A stretch of 64,000 bases of DNA from Planctomycetaceae bacterium (GTDB taxonomy: Bacteria > Planctomycetota > Phycisphaerae > UBA1845 > UTPLA1), in NCBI GenBank assembly GCA_006969385.1, contig CP030884.1, positions 1,798,001 through 1,862,000 of the forward strand. Reading direction: 5' to 3'. The first letter of the stretch is position 1; every line of letters starts with the position of its first letter. Both the position numbers and the translations under genes were made by a program. Under the pieces are notes generated by a model, which had not been told where the DNA came from, did not search any database, and worked only from the letters and a program-made list of their open reading frames with translations. Positions 38,152 to 49,474 of the stretch are shown here, piece by piece.

Positions 38152-38709
38152 ACTTGCGACTCCTTACGTGTGACGGCGAGTGCTCATCACGTGTCAATGC
38201 CCGCGGCTGCAAGGCACCATGCTGGCAAGCAACTCATATTCCCACTGAGGATTCGTATGGTCCCCTGGTTTCTGCCACAAAATCTTTTGAGAATTGCGTG
38301 GACTAAAAAGAGAAGTGTCAGGTCGGGTTACTGACGTGCCTTTTTCGTGCTCCAGTAGCGGGTCGTGCCGCCTTTGTTACTTTGGGCAGATCGACTTGTT
38401 AAAAAAATAACTAGAACATGAGGCAGGAATAACTTGATTGCACGAATGCTATGTTGCGACCGATGGTGGTCGGCCTTGAAGGGAGATTGATGATGTTCCA
38501 ATCGATTATCTACCTGATTTCAAATATAATGAGTCTCCTCCATCAATTCGGTATTTCGTGGCTTCGATATCTCTAGTGATTCGCATTCGATCGTCGGGCC
38601 AAAAAGGTTATCTTGATCGACCGGAGATCATTGTTCTTGTTAGCGTTTGTATCGCCCCTTTTGTGTTGGGTGCGCGCGGGCAGTAACGAATAAAATGGTG
38701 GATTGACCA
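38152..38709. other. Intergenic stretch upstream of the ECF operon
   Basis: About 560 bases hold the divergent promoter region of the DUF1294 gene and of the ECF-kinase pair. Short open frames have no supporting motif. I see no repeat, RNA gene or clear promoter pair that I would defend. Confidence 0.5.
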
Positions 38710-39285
38710 GTGGATTCGACCAATGCCAGCTTGTTGCTACGGATTCGCGATCGCGAGGATCAACAGTCGTGGAAAGAGTTTCATGAGATATATGCGCCGA
38801 TGATTATTGGGTTTGCCATGAGTCGTGGCTTAACGCGGGATGATGCTGAAGATGTGTGCGGCCAGTGTCTGCAGGCGGTTGTCAGCCAAATCGACACGTT
38901 TGAATATTCCAAGTCGCGTGGCGGGTTCAAGGCCTGGCTTCGAACGCTCGTAAGCAGACGGATCGTTGACCAGTTTCGAAAAAGGCGCCCGCAGCAAGCG
39001 GATACAGGCCGCCTGCGGGATCTTGAAGATTCGGGGCGAACGCCTGAGGCCGTGTGGGATCGCCAATGGGATTTGCGACATTTGGAATATTGCATGGAAC
39101 AGGTCAAGGGCAGAGTGGCGGACGAAAAGTATCACGCCTTTTATTTATTAGTAATTGGCCAGTGTAGTGTGTCGGACGTATGTGATAAACTCGGGATGAA
39201 CCCGAATCAGGTTTATAAGGCTAAGTCGAATATCCAGAAGTTGATTCGCGCAGAAATGGTGCGAATCGGGTACGACCTTCATTAG
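38710..39285 (+). CDS. ECF sigma factor paired with the kinase downstream
   Basis: The 191-residue product starts with GTG. Region 2 reads SWKEFHEIYAPMIIGFAMSR and DAEDVCGQCLQAVVSQ; region 4 reads CSVSDVCDKLGMNPNQVYKAKSNIQKLI. It resembles the sigma factor at 17435 in length and arrangement (WREF/WKEF, DQVYQ/NQVYK), so the two belong to the same ECF subgroup. The kinase gene starts 7 bases downstream, forming an operon. It lies inside the 13.2-kb block between the tRNA-half repeats, so the pair may be mobile cargo. Confidence 0.9.
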   Translation: MDSTNASLLLRIRDREDQQSWKEFHEIYAPMIIGFAMSRGLTRDDAEDVCGQCLQAVVSQIDTFEYSKSRGGFKAWLRTLVSRRIVDQFRKRRPQQADTGRLRDLEDSGRTPEAVWDRQWDLRHLEYCMEQVKGRVADEKYHAFYLLVIGQCSVSDVCDKLGMNPNQVYKAKSNIQKLIRAEMVRIGYDLH

Positions 39286-39292
39286 GGCAGCC

Positions 39293-41701
39293 ATGTCTGA
39301 TTGTCCAACATCGAAATTGCTAGAGCAGTATTATCGTGGCGAGTTGCGCGGTGCAGATCGTCAAGCAATCGAGGAACACGTTGCGGGATGCCAACGGTGC
39401 GCGAATACGGTCGTTGCAGAGGGGCGCGACTCGGAATTGGAAAAGCAGTTGCGTCTGCTAAGAAATGCGACCACGACACAGGATCCGGCTGGTGAATCGC
39501 CAGCTGTCGCCGACGAATTGCAGGATATTCGCATAGAAGGCTATCGCATCATTCGTCTCATTGGTCGAGGTGGAATGGGAGTGGTCTACGAGGCGGAGCA
39601 ACTGAAGCTCAACCGGCGCGTTGCGTTAAAAGTGCTGCCGGCTACAACAGGCAAAATTCAGCGTGATGCGATCTCGCGGTTCAAAAGAGAGGCGACGGCG
39701 GCAGGAAAGTTGCATCACACGAACATCGTACCGATCTATGATTTTGGGCAGTCGGGTTTCGCTTACTACTACGCCATGGAACTCATCGATGGCTCACCGT
39801 TAAATGACCTCATCAAGAGGTTTGCACAAATTAACGCCCCTGAAGCTCCGCTGGTCGATTTGGCACATGCGATCATCCCTCAAGCTGATGGAGACCCTTT
39901 AGAGCAAGGTTTGGACTCAGGATCGAAAAATCGATCGTGGTCGGGTAGTGATTCACGAAGCCGAGGCCGAGCGTATTATCAGCAAGTCGCATTATGGGTT
40001 GCTGACGTGGCCGATGCCCTTCATTACGCGCACGGTCAGGGAGTGGTGCATCGCGATATCAAACCTCATAACTTAATCATGTCACGCGACGGTCGCCTGA
40101 TGATCCTCGATTTTGGCTTGGCGAAGAGTTCGGAGGACCGCTCGGTAACAATGACGGGGTCATTGATCGGCACATTGCGCTATATGAGTCCCGAACAAGC
40201 GATGGCCAAGCGGATGAACGTCGATCATCGAACCGACATCTATTCACTTGGTACCACGCTATACGAGCTACTGACATTCGAACCGGCATTTAGCGGGCAG
40301 GATGAAAAGGAAGTTCTCGGGCAAATTATCACGCGGGAGCCGCCGTCGCCTCGCAAAGTTATTCCGACGATTCCCCACGAACTCGATACGATTTGCGTTA
40401 AGAGTATGGAGAAGAACGCGGATGATCGGTACGCCTCGGCATACGACCTCGCGGCGGATCTCCGGCGCTTTGCCGACGGCATTCCTATTGTCGCCAAGCC
40501 GACGGGCTTGCTGGGTAGGGGAGTCAAGTTCGTCCGACGCCGTCGGGCACTTTCAGCCGCAATCTTTCTTAGCATATTGGTGTTGGTCACGGTTCCCGTG
40601 ATTTCTTACCAGCGCGGCGCGTTAACAAACGAGCGTTTAAATCGAATCCACGAAGCCTATCGAGGCGCCCGTGGTAATAAACAGATCGAAGAACAATTCA
40701 ATTTGTTAGATCAATGGGAAGAGATCGCCCCGGAAGACCCTTCGTTATACGAAACTCGAGTCTCAGCATACATTGATGCCTACAAGGCTGAGGTGGTGGC
40801 CGGAGGAAGTGGAGATCGTCTGCAGACATTGTTGCGATCTGCACTATCGGAGTCAGACCGCTTTATCGATCTGATCGGAGATTCAATCACCGACGAAAAC
40901 AGAGAGAATATCGCCGCAGTATATGCAAACAGGTGCATAGTGTTCCGAGAGTTGGGAGATCTTGACAAAGCAGTAGAGGCCGGATTGAAGGCGGTTGAAA
41001 TTGAGCCCAATGGCCTGCGGGGCATCAATAATCTGGCGACTGCTGAATTGCTGCGACGGGCTTCACGCGAATCCCTCGTCGATATTGCCGAACGATTGCG
41101 GAAATGGATCGAAGATTCACAGGATCAGTCCATTAGGTCGGCGATTGCCGAACATAATCTCGCTGCAATTTATTTGGAATTGGGGCGAGAAGACGCGGCA
41201 CATCAGTGGCTAAATAAAGCGGAAGAGAAGAAAAGGACCCAGAAAAAAGAATGGCAAATATCGCTTTTACGGTCCAAACTACTCGCGGCGTATCCATCAT
41301 TTAGTACAGATGCGGATGCCGCGTCTGCGGAAGTCACGGTCGCTGCAAATGCCTACGACGGTCCCGAATTGCCTGCCGTAATGAATCGCCAGCGTGCCAT
41401 CTTCAAGGCAGCGGCGCAGCAATGGGAGTTGGTAGAAAGATTCGCGTCGGACGCTATTGATGCTGATCCGAATGACTATCCATCGTACCTCTTGCGTGCC
41501 ATTGCTCGGGCCAAAACGGGCAACTTCGATGAAGCCCAAAAGGATCTTGAGATTGGGATACGCGATCCGCTACTGGATCCGGATTCCGATAAGTCAGTGC
41601 GAGTTAATGCCTTCAGTGGCTTTTTTTGGTTTGATAATCGCAATTTTCTGATCAATCTGCGGGACCAAGCGGAGGCCGCGTTGTCTGCAGCAGCTCAATA
41701 G
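39293..41701 (+). CDS. Membrane Ser/Thr kinase with zinc-finger N-terminus
   Basis: The 802-residue kinase opens with a ZAS-like zinc motif (IEEHVAGCQRCAN: H-x3-C-x2-C), as in anti-sigma factors. The kinase domain (about 83-400) has GRGGMGVVY, VALK, HRDIKPHN (HRD 253-255) and DFG, with an unusual insert of about 50 residues, rich in Ser/Arg/Gly, before the catalytic loop. A transmembrane helix (AIFLSILVLVTVPVISY) follows near residue 425, then a helical repeat region with TPR-like units (LGDLDKAVEAGLKAVEIEPN). A zinc finger fused to a kinase directly behind an ECF gene fits a kinase acting as the sigma regulator. Confidence 0.92.
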   Translation: MSDCPTSKLLEQYYRGELRGADRQAIEEHVAGCQRCANTVVAEGRDSELEKQLRLLRNATTTQDPAGESPAVADELQDIRIEGYRIIRLIGRGGMGVVYEAEQLKLNRRVALKVLPATTGKIQRDAISRFKREATAAGKLHHTNIVPIYDFGQSGFAYYYAMELIDGSPLNDLIKRFAQINAPEAPLVDLAHAIIPQADGDPLEQGLDSGSKNRSWSGSDSRSRGRAYYQQVALWVADVADALHYAHGQGVVHRDIKPHNLIMSRDGRLMILDFGLAKSSEDRSVTMTGSLIGTLRYMSPEQAMAKRMNVDHRTDIYSLGTTLYELLTFEPAFSGQDEKEVLGQIITREPPSPRKVIPTIPHELDTICVKSMEKNADDRYASAYDLAADLRRFADGIPIVAKPTGLLGRGVKFVRRRRALSAAIFLSILVLVTVPVISYQRGALTNERLNRIHEAYRGARGNKQIEEQFNLLDQWEEIAPEDPSLYETRVSAYIDAYKAEVVAGGSGDRLQTLLRSALSESDRFIDLIGDSITDENRENIAAVYANRCIVFRELGDLDKAVEAGLKAVEIEPNGLRGINNLATAELLRRASRESLVDIAERLRKWIEDSQDQSIRSAIAEHNLAAIYLELGREDAAHQWLNKAEEKKRTQKKEWQISLLRSKLLAAYPSFSTDADAASAEVTVAANAYDGPELPAVMNRQRAIFKAAAQQWELVERFASDAIDADPNDYPSYLLRAIARAKTGNFDEAQKDLEIGIRDPLLDPDSDKSVRVNAFSGFFWFDNRNFLINLRDQAEAALSAAAQ

Positions 41702-41901
41702 AAACACAACCCAAACGGGTACCCGTTCTAACTGGTTGTTACCGCTTCACCGCGCTCGTTAAAATGCTTCTTTGCGTGGGGAGTTTCGGATTCCCGAAAA
41801 AATTTGGCAGAAATTGAGCGACACTTCGAATGCCTTTCTGGAAATTCGAGTGTCGTTGTGTTCACAACCCTGAGATGAGGGACGTGGGCCAGGAGATCAT
41901 T

Positions 41902-44900
41902 ATGCGACAACCACGTCAACTTAGCCGCGGAATGGCTCGTCAATGTGCCGGCTTGGCGACATTGCTCCTCTGTGCCACCACTTTTTCGTCCGCAGAAGCA
42001 CAGACGCTCATCACCTGGGATGGTGGGGGCGATGGCATTTCATATAACGATCCGCTCAACTGGGACTTGGATGTGGTACCGACCAATGCTGGCCCGGATG
42101 AATACGACGTCGTGATTCCGTTGGGCGCGACCGTTTCGTTGGCCGGTGATTTTGATACGGCGGCGATTAGCCCGACGGTCAACAGCGTCGACAATTCGGG
42201 CCAGTTGGAGATGATTAATCAGACGCTGACGATCAATGCGCAGGTCAACGGGCTCGTCAATGGCGGCTCGATTGTGCAGGCGGGGATTGCAGGCACTAGC
42301 ACGATCTCATTTTCAGCGACCCCAACCGGTGCCAATGACTTTAACGCAATTAATGCTGGGCTTATTCAATGCGCGGCAGGGACGCTTCGCGTCTCAAATC
42401 TGGTATTGATTCAGGATACAAGTGGGTTATTCGAAGTCGCGGATGGCGTGGTTGAGTTGCGGAATAATAGCGAGATCTTGAACGGGACGTTGCTCACAGC
42501 GGAATTAAATGACCCCCGTCCGAGTTTCTAGTACCGCAAGACACGACAGCGGAAATCATCGCTGCAGATTTGGCTGCTCGAATTCGAGTCAACGCTGTTG
42601 AGTCGCAACCATTTGCGAGGACCTCAACCCTGAAGCTCAATGGGGTCACCACATCGGATGCAACCAGGATATTGATTGATGGTAACAGCAACGGGACCGC
42701 AGTTTTGCGGTTGGAATCTCATCAGGATTTCTTCGGGGCGGGCGAGATATTATTTGTCGGTTCGGGTGTGCCTGACCGCAACGTGGTCTTTGTTGCTGAC
42801 GGGGCAAACGTGACGTTAGGGGCCTTGTTCAAGATTCAATCAGAGACCATTCTGGCCGGTGGAAAAATCGCTGGTGACAATCAAGTCTTGAGCACCCTTA
42901 TTAATGGTGGATTTATTTCCGCAAATGCCGGGCTATCCGCGATTTATATCCAAGATATTGAAATTCATAACGAAGCAACCGCTGTCATTCAGGCAGTCGG
43001 AACAGAATCGGTTATTCAACTACAGCGCACGCTTGTTGATGGGGGACGACTTGAGACGAACGGTGGGCAGTTTCTTGTTCCTCAGGCCCAACTTGCTTCA
43101 GTTGCAAATGCAACAATCGACGGAATCGTTCGAGTTGAATCCTTTGAATCGCAGCCATTTGCGCGAACTTCAACACTCGCAATTGGTGGTGTCGTTACGA
43201 CCGCGCAGTCGGAGTTTATTTTGGATTCAGACGGAAATGGCACCTCAGTACTACGTCCAATGACAGATCAGACATTATCAATGGGCAAGATTAGGTTTGA
43301 AGGAAGCTCAACTCAGAATCGACGTGTTGACATACCTGCGGGTACAAGTCTCACCCTCGGCCCTGAATTTGATCTTATTGCCGGAGTGGGGCAGTTTGGT
43401 GGCGTAATCTCGGGCGACGACCTGACAAGCCAATTCACCAACAACGGCGACATTGTAGCCGACGGGGCTCAGGCTGAGATATTGATACAAGGTCCCCTGC
43501 GTCTTCCGTCTGCTACCGGGGCGCTAAGAGCGACAAATGGACGAATCACTGTCAGCAATGTGTCAGGTCCCCTTGGCCGAGCCGCCCGCGTTGCCTCACA
43601 TCTCGAAACGGGTGTCGATGGCGATATCACCGACGGTGAGATCGTCTTTCAAAACGGTGCCGACGTAGATGGCATTCAATCCATCACGAACCGAGGCGTT
43701 ATGCGTTTTGACGGCAGCACGACCCGTGTCGAGGGGGCACTGTTTGCATTTTCGACGACCGGCGTTATGCGGATCGAGAACAACGCCGATTTGGTGTTGA
43801 CCTCGGCGCTGCCGATTGTGCTGGATGGTATTGTTTCGGTGGATGTGGCCGGGTCTTTCCTGTTCTCCGTTGGCGGATTCGATTTTGCCGAGACGGTCCG
43901 CTTCTTCTGTGGTGGACAAGTCGAGACGTTCGGCGACGTTGTGTTTCGTCAGAATGATTTCATGATCCAAACGGAAGAGAATGACGGAAATTTCTTTTGG
44001 GAGAGCAGCGGACAACTTGTCATTCGCGGTAATGGTGGTGGCGGCCCTAACTTATGCGGGGGAGATTCGAGTCTCTTGGAGGCCGCCGGGCGCGATGATG
44101 GTCCGAACGCGCCGGTTGCTACACAGGCAGGCATTCAAAAACTGAACGTCGGCACTAACAGCCAAGTGACCTTAGTCGATCAAGTTGATAATGGTAACCG
44201 AAACGGCAGCGTCGGGGCGGCAGAAGCGGTTTATGTCAACGTGCTAACGATTGAGCCGGGCGGATTGCTCAATCTCGGTCTGGTCAACCTATATGTAAAT
44301 GGCACCGCGATTCAGCCCGGTGCGTTCGATCAGGGCACGATTATCCGATCGGGAGTCGATTGTGATGGCAACGGCGTTCCGGATGGCTGCGATTTAGAGC
44401 AGTGCGACGGCGATCCGAGCTGCGGTGACTGCAATGGAAATGGCATTCCGGATGCTTGCGATATTGATGAGGGATTGCTGAGTGACTGTAGTGGTAACGG
44501 AATCCCCGATCAGTGCGAGCCGGATTGCAACCTGAATGGAAGCGCTGATTCCTGTGATATCCTTGGTGGGAGCAGTCTGGATTGTAACGGCAACGCGATT
44601 CCCGATGAATGCGAGATCCCAACGGAACGTGGCCCCGACTTTTTCTGTACGGCGAATTGCGATCCGGACTGTAATCTGAACGGTATTCCCGACGAATGCG
44701 ATATCGTTGATTGCGCCGGTACACCTGATTGCGGTGACTGTAACAACAACGGGGTACCTGATAGTTGCGATATTGCCGCGGGAACCTCGATGGATGTCGA
44801 CATGAACGGCATTCCCGATGAGTGTGTTACATATGAACCGGACATGGGCAACCCGAACCTATGGAGTTTCGCACCGAACTGGCCGAATGACGACGTGCCC

Positions 44901-46697
44901 GGTGATGAAGATCCGGCGTTGGTCGAGTCCGTCCTGCTAAGCGAAGTGGGCGGCATGCCGACTGCGCTTGATCTGGATATTGATGTCAGTATCGATAGCT
45001 TTGTGGTGGCTCAGAATGCGAGTCTCGACTTTGTGCTGGGTGCTGATGCAACACGACGCTTTACGATCGATTCGCCGAACGGTATCCGCCTGAATGGTGC
45101 GGTCAATGTGAACGTGCCCGGCGAAATTTTCGCCACGGCACCGTTTGCAATTCGCGGCAATCAGCCAATCAATCTGAACGATCCGGGAGCGCAGATTCGT
45201 TCGAGCCAGGATGGTAATATCATTACCAACTTCACGACGATACAAGGGCAGGGGACGATTTCGGCCCAGTTCAGCAACCGCGGCAGCGTGGTTGCCAATG
45301 CCGATGGCGCGAGTCTGACTATCACCGGCGGCTTGAGTAAGGAAAACGTCGGAAGTTTGCGCGCTGAGAACAATGGTACGTTGGAGATTGTCAATACGAA
45401 TATTGGCGGGGCGGGCACGCTGACAGCCAATGGCGGCAATATGACGATCGACCCCGGGATCGGTATTGCCAACGTGAGCGCATTGTCCTTGAACGTCATC
45501 AATAGCGGGTTGGTTGAAGCGCGGGGAAATTCCAATCTAACCCTTGCGGGCAGTCTAACCGTGGCGACCTCCGGTTTTTATCGCGGTACGATTGATTCCG
45601 ATTCTGACTTGGCGGCCGCGAACGTCCTGATTGATGGATTTGGTGGGCCGTCGACCATTGAGTTGGATGGGACGATGCTATCCACCGTAACGGACACAAC
45701 TACCATTACGGGCGATTGTGAAGGACGTGGGGGCGGCGGCTTTTCGGGGCCACGCGGAATAAATGACCCCACTTTGCGGCTGCTGGGAGATTCCCGTTGG
45801 ATTACGTTGGATTTGATTGCCAATGCCGGAGATATCTTTGCTGACGCTGATACCACACTCGACGTGCTAGGTGACATGCAAATCGGCGGTTGCAGTACGC
45901 TTATAACCGGGCCGGGTGCCCTGACTGGAATTTCGGCAACAAGCGCAACGGTTACCGATGCTGCGCTGGTTGGACTGGACGGGACTACGGTATTGGTCGT
46001 TGCCGCCGGACTCTTGATCGATGGCTGTTCGGGGGGCGAACAGAACTGCGATTTGCCAGAAGTCAATCTCTCAGGCGCTTCGACCCTGGTGGTCGGAAGC
46101 GATTTGCTGCTCGAAGGCGATTCGACGGTTCAGGTATTGCCATCAGCGCTGGTCACGGTGAGCGGTGACTTTATACACCGGAGTCGGAACGCACAGTCCT
46201 TTGCATGGAATGGGAAACTTCTTCTCGATGGCATGACGCAATTGTTTGAGCTGCCTGCTGAAGATCGTGGACCGATCCAGAGTGGGGCCGTAGATAATTT
46301 CGCCTTCGGGGAGCTTGAGGTGGCGGCTGGTACCACTGTTGCATTCGTGGATGGATTTGATAACTCGCCTGGCGCGGGTTGCGAGGCGCTGTACGTGACC
46401 ACCCTGCGTTTGGGTGCTGGCGCATTGTTGCAGATTGGTGACTGCAATATCTACTACCAGAGCCTAATCGATGATGGTGCAATCATTCAGGCGACGACCG
46501 GCGCGGTCATCTGCGCTGCTGCGGGTGATTTCGATTGCGACGGGCAAATCACGCCAGATGAAGTGTCCGAGGCAATCGATGCGATCATTGGGAATCCAGT
46601 TGACTCATCAGTGATGGCTGGTAGTGATTTCAATGGTGACGGACTTGTTGATGGACGAGATATTCAGGGGTTGATCGATCGACTGGTTCAACCATAG
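41902..46697 (+). pseudogene. Giant secreted beta-strand-repeat protein with dockerin, frameshifted
   Basis: ATG 41902 (AGGAG 6 bases upstream) gives a signal peptide (LATLLLCATTFSSAEA) and 209 residues that end at a TAG at 42529. A second frame, open from about 42520, continues EFLVPQDTTAEIIAADLAAR and runs to 46697. A later internal repeat, QFLVPQAQLASVANATIDGI followed by RVESFESQPFARTSTL, matches the junction, showing that the two frames are one gene shifted by one base in a C5 run at 42513-42517. The rest holds autotransporter-like beta-strand repeats, a DCNGNGIPDECE block (about 44355-44830), a second beta region and a dockerin-like tail (DFDCDGQITPDEV and DFNGDGLVDGRDI). Sequencing error or programmed slippage cannot be excluded. 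Confidence 0.8.
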
Positions 46698-46726
46698 GCG
46701 ACGTAAAAATCAGGCGACTCGAATTG

Positions 46727-46763
46727 AGCCCATTGCGAGCAGTTCGCACTGGGCCTTTTTTTT
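46727..46763 (+). terminator. Rho-independent terminator
   Basis: GCCCATTGCGA pairs with TCGCACTGGGC (one mismatch) and is followed by eight T residues. It lies 30 bases after the stop of the beta-repeat gene. Confidence 0.88.
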
Positions 46764-47346
46764 GGCAGAAAGCAAATCGGGCGACGAATCCCTTTTCGTT
46801 AAAGACCTCGCGTTCTTAGAAAAGGAGATTTCATGATGAGTCGCCTCGATCGAGCTTTAAATCAGTTTCTTACCGCCGTGCTGATTTTCGCTTGTCCGTT
46901 GGCCCTCGGGTGTCAGTGCGGGGTCGATAGTTTCACGATTAACACGCCTGCCCCGACAGATATCGACATTCACGGCTGTGATGCCCTGGCTATTGGACCG
47001 GGTGGCGATAAAGTTCAAGATGAGGTCGATGATCATACCGTCGAGCCATCCGATGGCGAACCGACTATTCCAAAGGATGGTGATGAGCAGGAAGATGGCT
47101 GTAATCCTGAAGAAGGCGGTGATTGTGACGATGTTGTCGTTGCCCTTCAGTGGAGGCAGTCCACCGGGCAAGTCGACGGCAATTTGATTTGGCGGCTGCC
47201 AAATGGCCAATTGGGGCCCGTGCAAAAAGCTCCTTGGTCTGTAAAGGGAGCTGAGTCATTTTCGGAGAGTGCATTATCTATACCAGATGGCCTAGTCGTT
47301 GATCAATGGCAGAATTAGGCGGCCAGCGAATCGAGTGGCGTAATTA

Positions 47347-48821
47347 GTCGACCCTGAAAAAGCCATTGTTTATGCAGCACAGCAAGTGGTTCGTTGACCG
47401 ATTCGGTTGAAGACGTTCTGCCTGAGCCATTGGATCAGCGCAGCGGCGAAGCGCCGCAGGAGTTTGCGGAGGTTCGATCCGGCGGCGGCGAGAATCGCGT
47501 TGATGGCATCGCCGTCGAGGCCCGCCAGGAAGCAGCGATCCATTCGGTTGTCACTTTTGAGATGACCGATCTTTGGTTCGACTGCACTGCGGCGTTTGCG
47601 ACGGCGTCGTTCGCAACGTGGCGTGTTTTTCTTTCTTTGACCGGCGATGTGCACGGTGACCTCGTCACCACAACCGTGACCGCGATAGCCTTTGTCGACA
47701 TACGCGTCCGTCACGGCGACCCCCGTGACCTGTTCCACCGTCGCCAGTGTCTCGCCGAGTGTATGACCGTCGTACGGATTGCCTTCGAACAACCGCGCCG
47801 CGACGATCCAATTGTCGCGATTGGTCGTTGCGATCGCGATCTTTTGACCGAACTCGTAACGCTGGTGCGCTTTGCCTTTGCTGATGCATTGCACCTCGGG
47901 TTCGTGCAGGCTGTAAAGTTTGTTTTTGTCTTGTGGTTGTTGCGTGTGAATGCGTTCGGCGCGTTGCAATAACGTCTCCAAGTCCGCATCGGGTTTGTTC
48001 GACTTGCGTTTGATGTCGCGGATCAGGCGACCCACATAGGTGCGCAGCTTGCGCAAACAACGCTTCATGCGTTTGAACTGACGCGCGTGGGCGTAGCGAC
48101 TCGCTTTGACCGACAGCTTTTTGCCAACCCGTATGTACGACTGACGCAAGTCGATACCGCGCGCTCGTGCCGCCGCGCCGAGCTTCTCGATCGCGCGATA
48201 GAGTAGCTTCGCGTCGGTCGGGTACGTGATATTTTTTTCTTGCACGGTCGTGTCGGCGTTCACGCGCCTGAGATCGCTCGGTCGCACCAAGCCGGCGCGT
48301 TGCGCCAAGTCGATCGTTTCCTTCAACAATGCTTCCAGCCGTTCGGCGCCGACGCGGTTGCGCCATTTGGTCATGCTGGTGGGATGGATCGGGCAGTCGT
48401 GCTGCATGTGGGTGAAGCCGCAAAAGTATTGCCAGTAAGGGTTTTCGACCCAACGTTCGACCAGCGCTTCGTCCGATTCATCGAACGCGTATTTGAGATA
48501 GTGCAGTCCGACCATCAGCCGCGTGGCCTTGGCCGGCGCGCCCATGTCGGGGCTGAAGCACTCGGCCAGCGCGACATCGAAGCGGTCCCAATCGATGGCG
48601 CGGGCCAGCTTGATGAGTTCGTGATTCGGATTGAGGAGTTGATCGAAATGCGATCGAAACAACTCGAACGTGCCACGTTCCTGCTTCTTCGGCTGCATAA
48701 TACTCGTCCCTGAATTGCAAGGTTTTGACCCGAATCCGCCGGGTTACTTGCAAAGTGTACCCGCACCGCGCAGCCGATTCACGAGATAAACAAAGGCCAA
48801 AATGATTAATTCAGGGACGAC
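47347..48821 (-). mobile_element. IS5-family element
   Basis: Ends GTCGACCCTGAA and TTCAGGGACGAC form a 12-bp inverted repeat with one mismatch. Both are flanked by TAATTA (47341-47346 and 48822-48827), a candidate target duplication, although its palindromic sequence makes the exact boundary ambiguous. The 1475-bp element carries one intact transposase gene and sits inside a PA14-dockerin gene. Confidence 0.85.
47370..48698 (-). CDS. IS5-family transposase (DDE)
   Basis: The 442-residue transposase has the DUF772-like N-terminus (FSPDMGAPAKATRLMVGLHY, then WQYFCGFTHMQHDCPIHPTS). The catalytic residues lie in NADTTVQEKNI (first Asp), DAYVDKGYRGHG (second Asp) and RSAVEPKIGHLKSDNRM (Glu with the conserved GHLK). 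The length suits the IS5 subgroup with 430-450-residue enzymes. It is uninterrupted, so the element may still move. The start is ATG 48698. Confidence 0.93.
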   Translation of the reverse strand: MQPKKQERGTFELFRSHFDQLLNPNHELIKLARAIDWDRFDVALAECFSPDMGAPAKATRLMVGLHYLKYAFDESDEALVERWVENPYWQYFCGFTHMQHDCPIHPTSMTKWRNRVGAERLEALLKETIDLAQRAGLVRPSDLRRVNADTTVQEKNITYPTDAKLLYRAIEKLGAAARARGIDLRQSYIRVGKKLSVKASRYAHARQFKRMKRCLRKLRTYVGRLIRDIKRKSNKPDADLETLLQRAERIHTQQPQDKNKLYSLHEPEVQCISKGKAHQRYEFGQKIAIATTNRDNWIVAARLFEGNPYDGHTLGETLATVEQVTGVAVTDAYVDKGYRGHGCGDEVTVHIAGQRKKNTPRCERRRRKRRSAVEPKIGHLKSDNRMDRCFLAGLDGDAINAILAAAGSNLRKLLRRFAAALIQWLRQNVFNRIGQRTTCCAA

Positions 48822-49474
48822 TAATTACTCTCGCTGGAAATGCAGCATACGCAATCGAAATGTAATATTACGAGAATGGCGGAGGGGTGATTGCGCAGCT
48901 GCGTTGGCAACCACCGGGCGGGGTGAATGAGGTTATTCCGCCAGCAAATCTTGCTCCCGGTCTCTTCTCAAATGGAATATTTGTACCGTTGTCCTGCGCG
49001 GCCGACTCTGACGGCGATGGTACACCAGACTTCTTTGATAGATGTCCGAATGATACTGATTCTGTTAACCCGGGACTCTGCGGGTATGGTAATCCCGAGG
49101 TCGATTCAGATGGTGACGGGTCACTCGATTGTTTCGATCTCGGCCTCGGAGATGACAATACCGGAGATCCAGACGGCGACGGAATTTGTACGTCCAATGA
49201 CCCCTGTTTAAACCGTATTACGGGTGATGTGAATGGTGATGGTATCGTTGACGCAAGTGGCGTCGGAATTTTCAGTCTTGTGATTCTCGATCCGTAAGCA
49301 GGGACGGCTGATGAACGCTTCGCATCGAATGTTAATGGAAATTTCTTGTTGAAAGGGGAAGATTTTGCTGCGTTTGTTGATCTGATACTACAGGAAGGCT
49401 ACAAGGACTATTGAAACTTGCAGGGATAGTATGGCACTCACACAAGCCAATGATTCCGGTTATTCGTAAATGAC

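Larger units (their letters stand above)
46833..49414 (+). pseudogene. PA14-TSP3-dockerin secreted protein gene, decayed and IS-interrupted
   Basis: A signal peptide with lipobox-like end (FACPLALGC) begins the frame, with AAAAGGAG before ATG 46833. If the IS5-type element and one copy of TAATTA are removed, the frame is continuous: SIPDGLVVDQWQN, stop (TAG 47316), AASESSGVITLAGNAAYAIEM, stop (TAA 48864), YYENGGGVIAQLRWQPPGG. This is a PA14-like carbohydrate-binding domain end. TSP3 repeats (DSDGDGTPDFFDRCP, DSDGDGSLDCFD) and a dockerin-like tail follow, the latter with a third stop (TAA 49297) before DERFASNVNGNFLLKGEDF. Three nonsense codons (TAG, TAA, TAA) plus the insertion make it non-functional; the first stop precedes the insertion site. 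Confidence 0.8.

Noticed and set aside
47394..47972. A 192-codon plus-strand frame within the IS5-type element
   Set aside because: It is the shadow of the intact transposase on the other strand, which has all DDE residues.
46833..49414. Stop-codon recoding in the PA14-dockerin gene
   Set aside because: The three in-frame stops are of two kinds (TAG, TAA, TAA) and the gene is also interrupted by an IS. Both codons end normal genes throughout the window.
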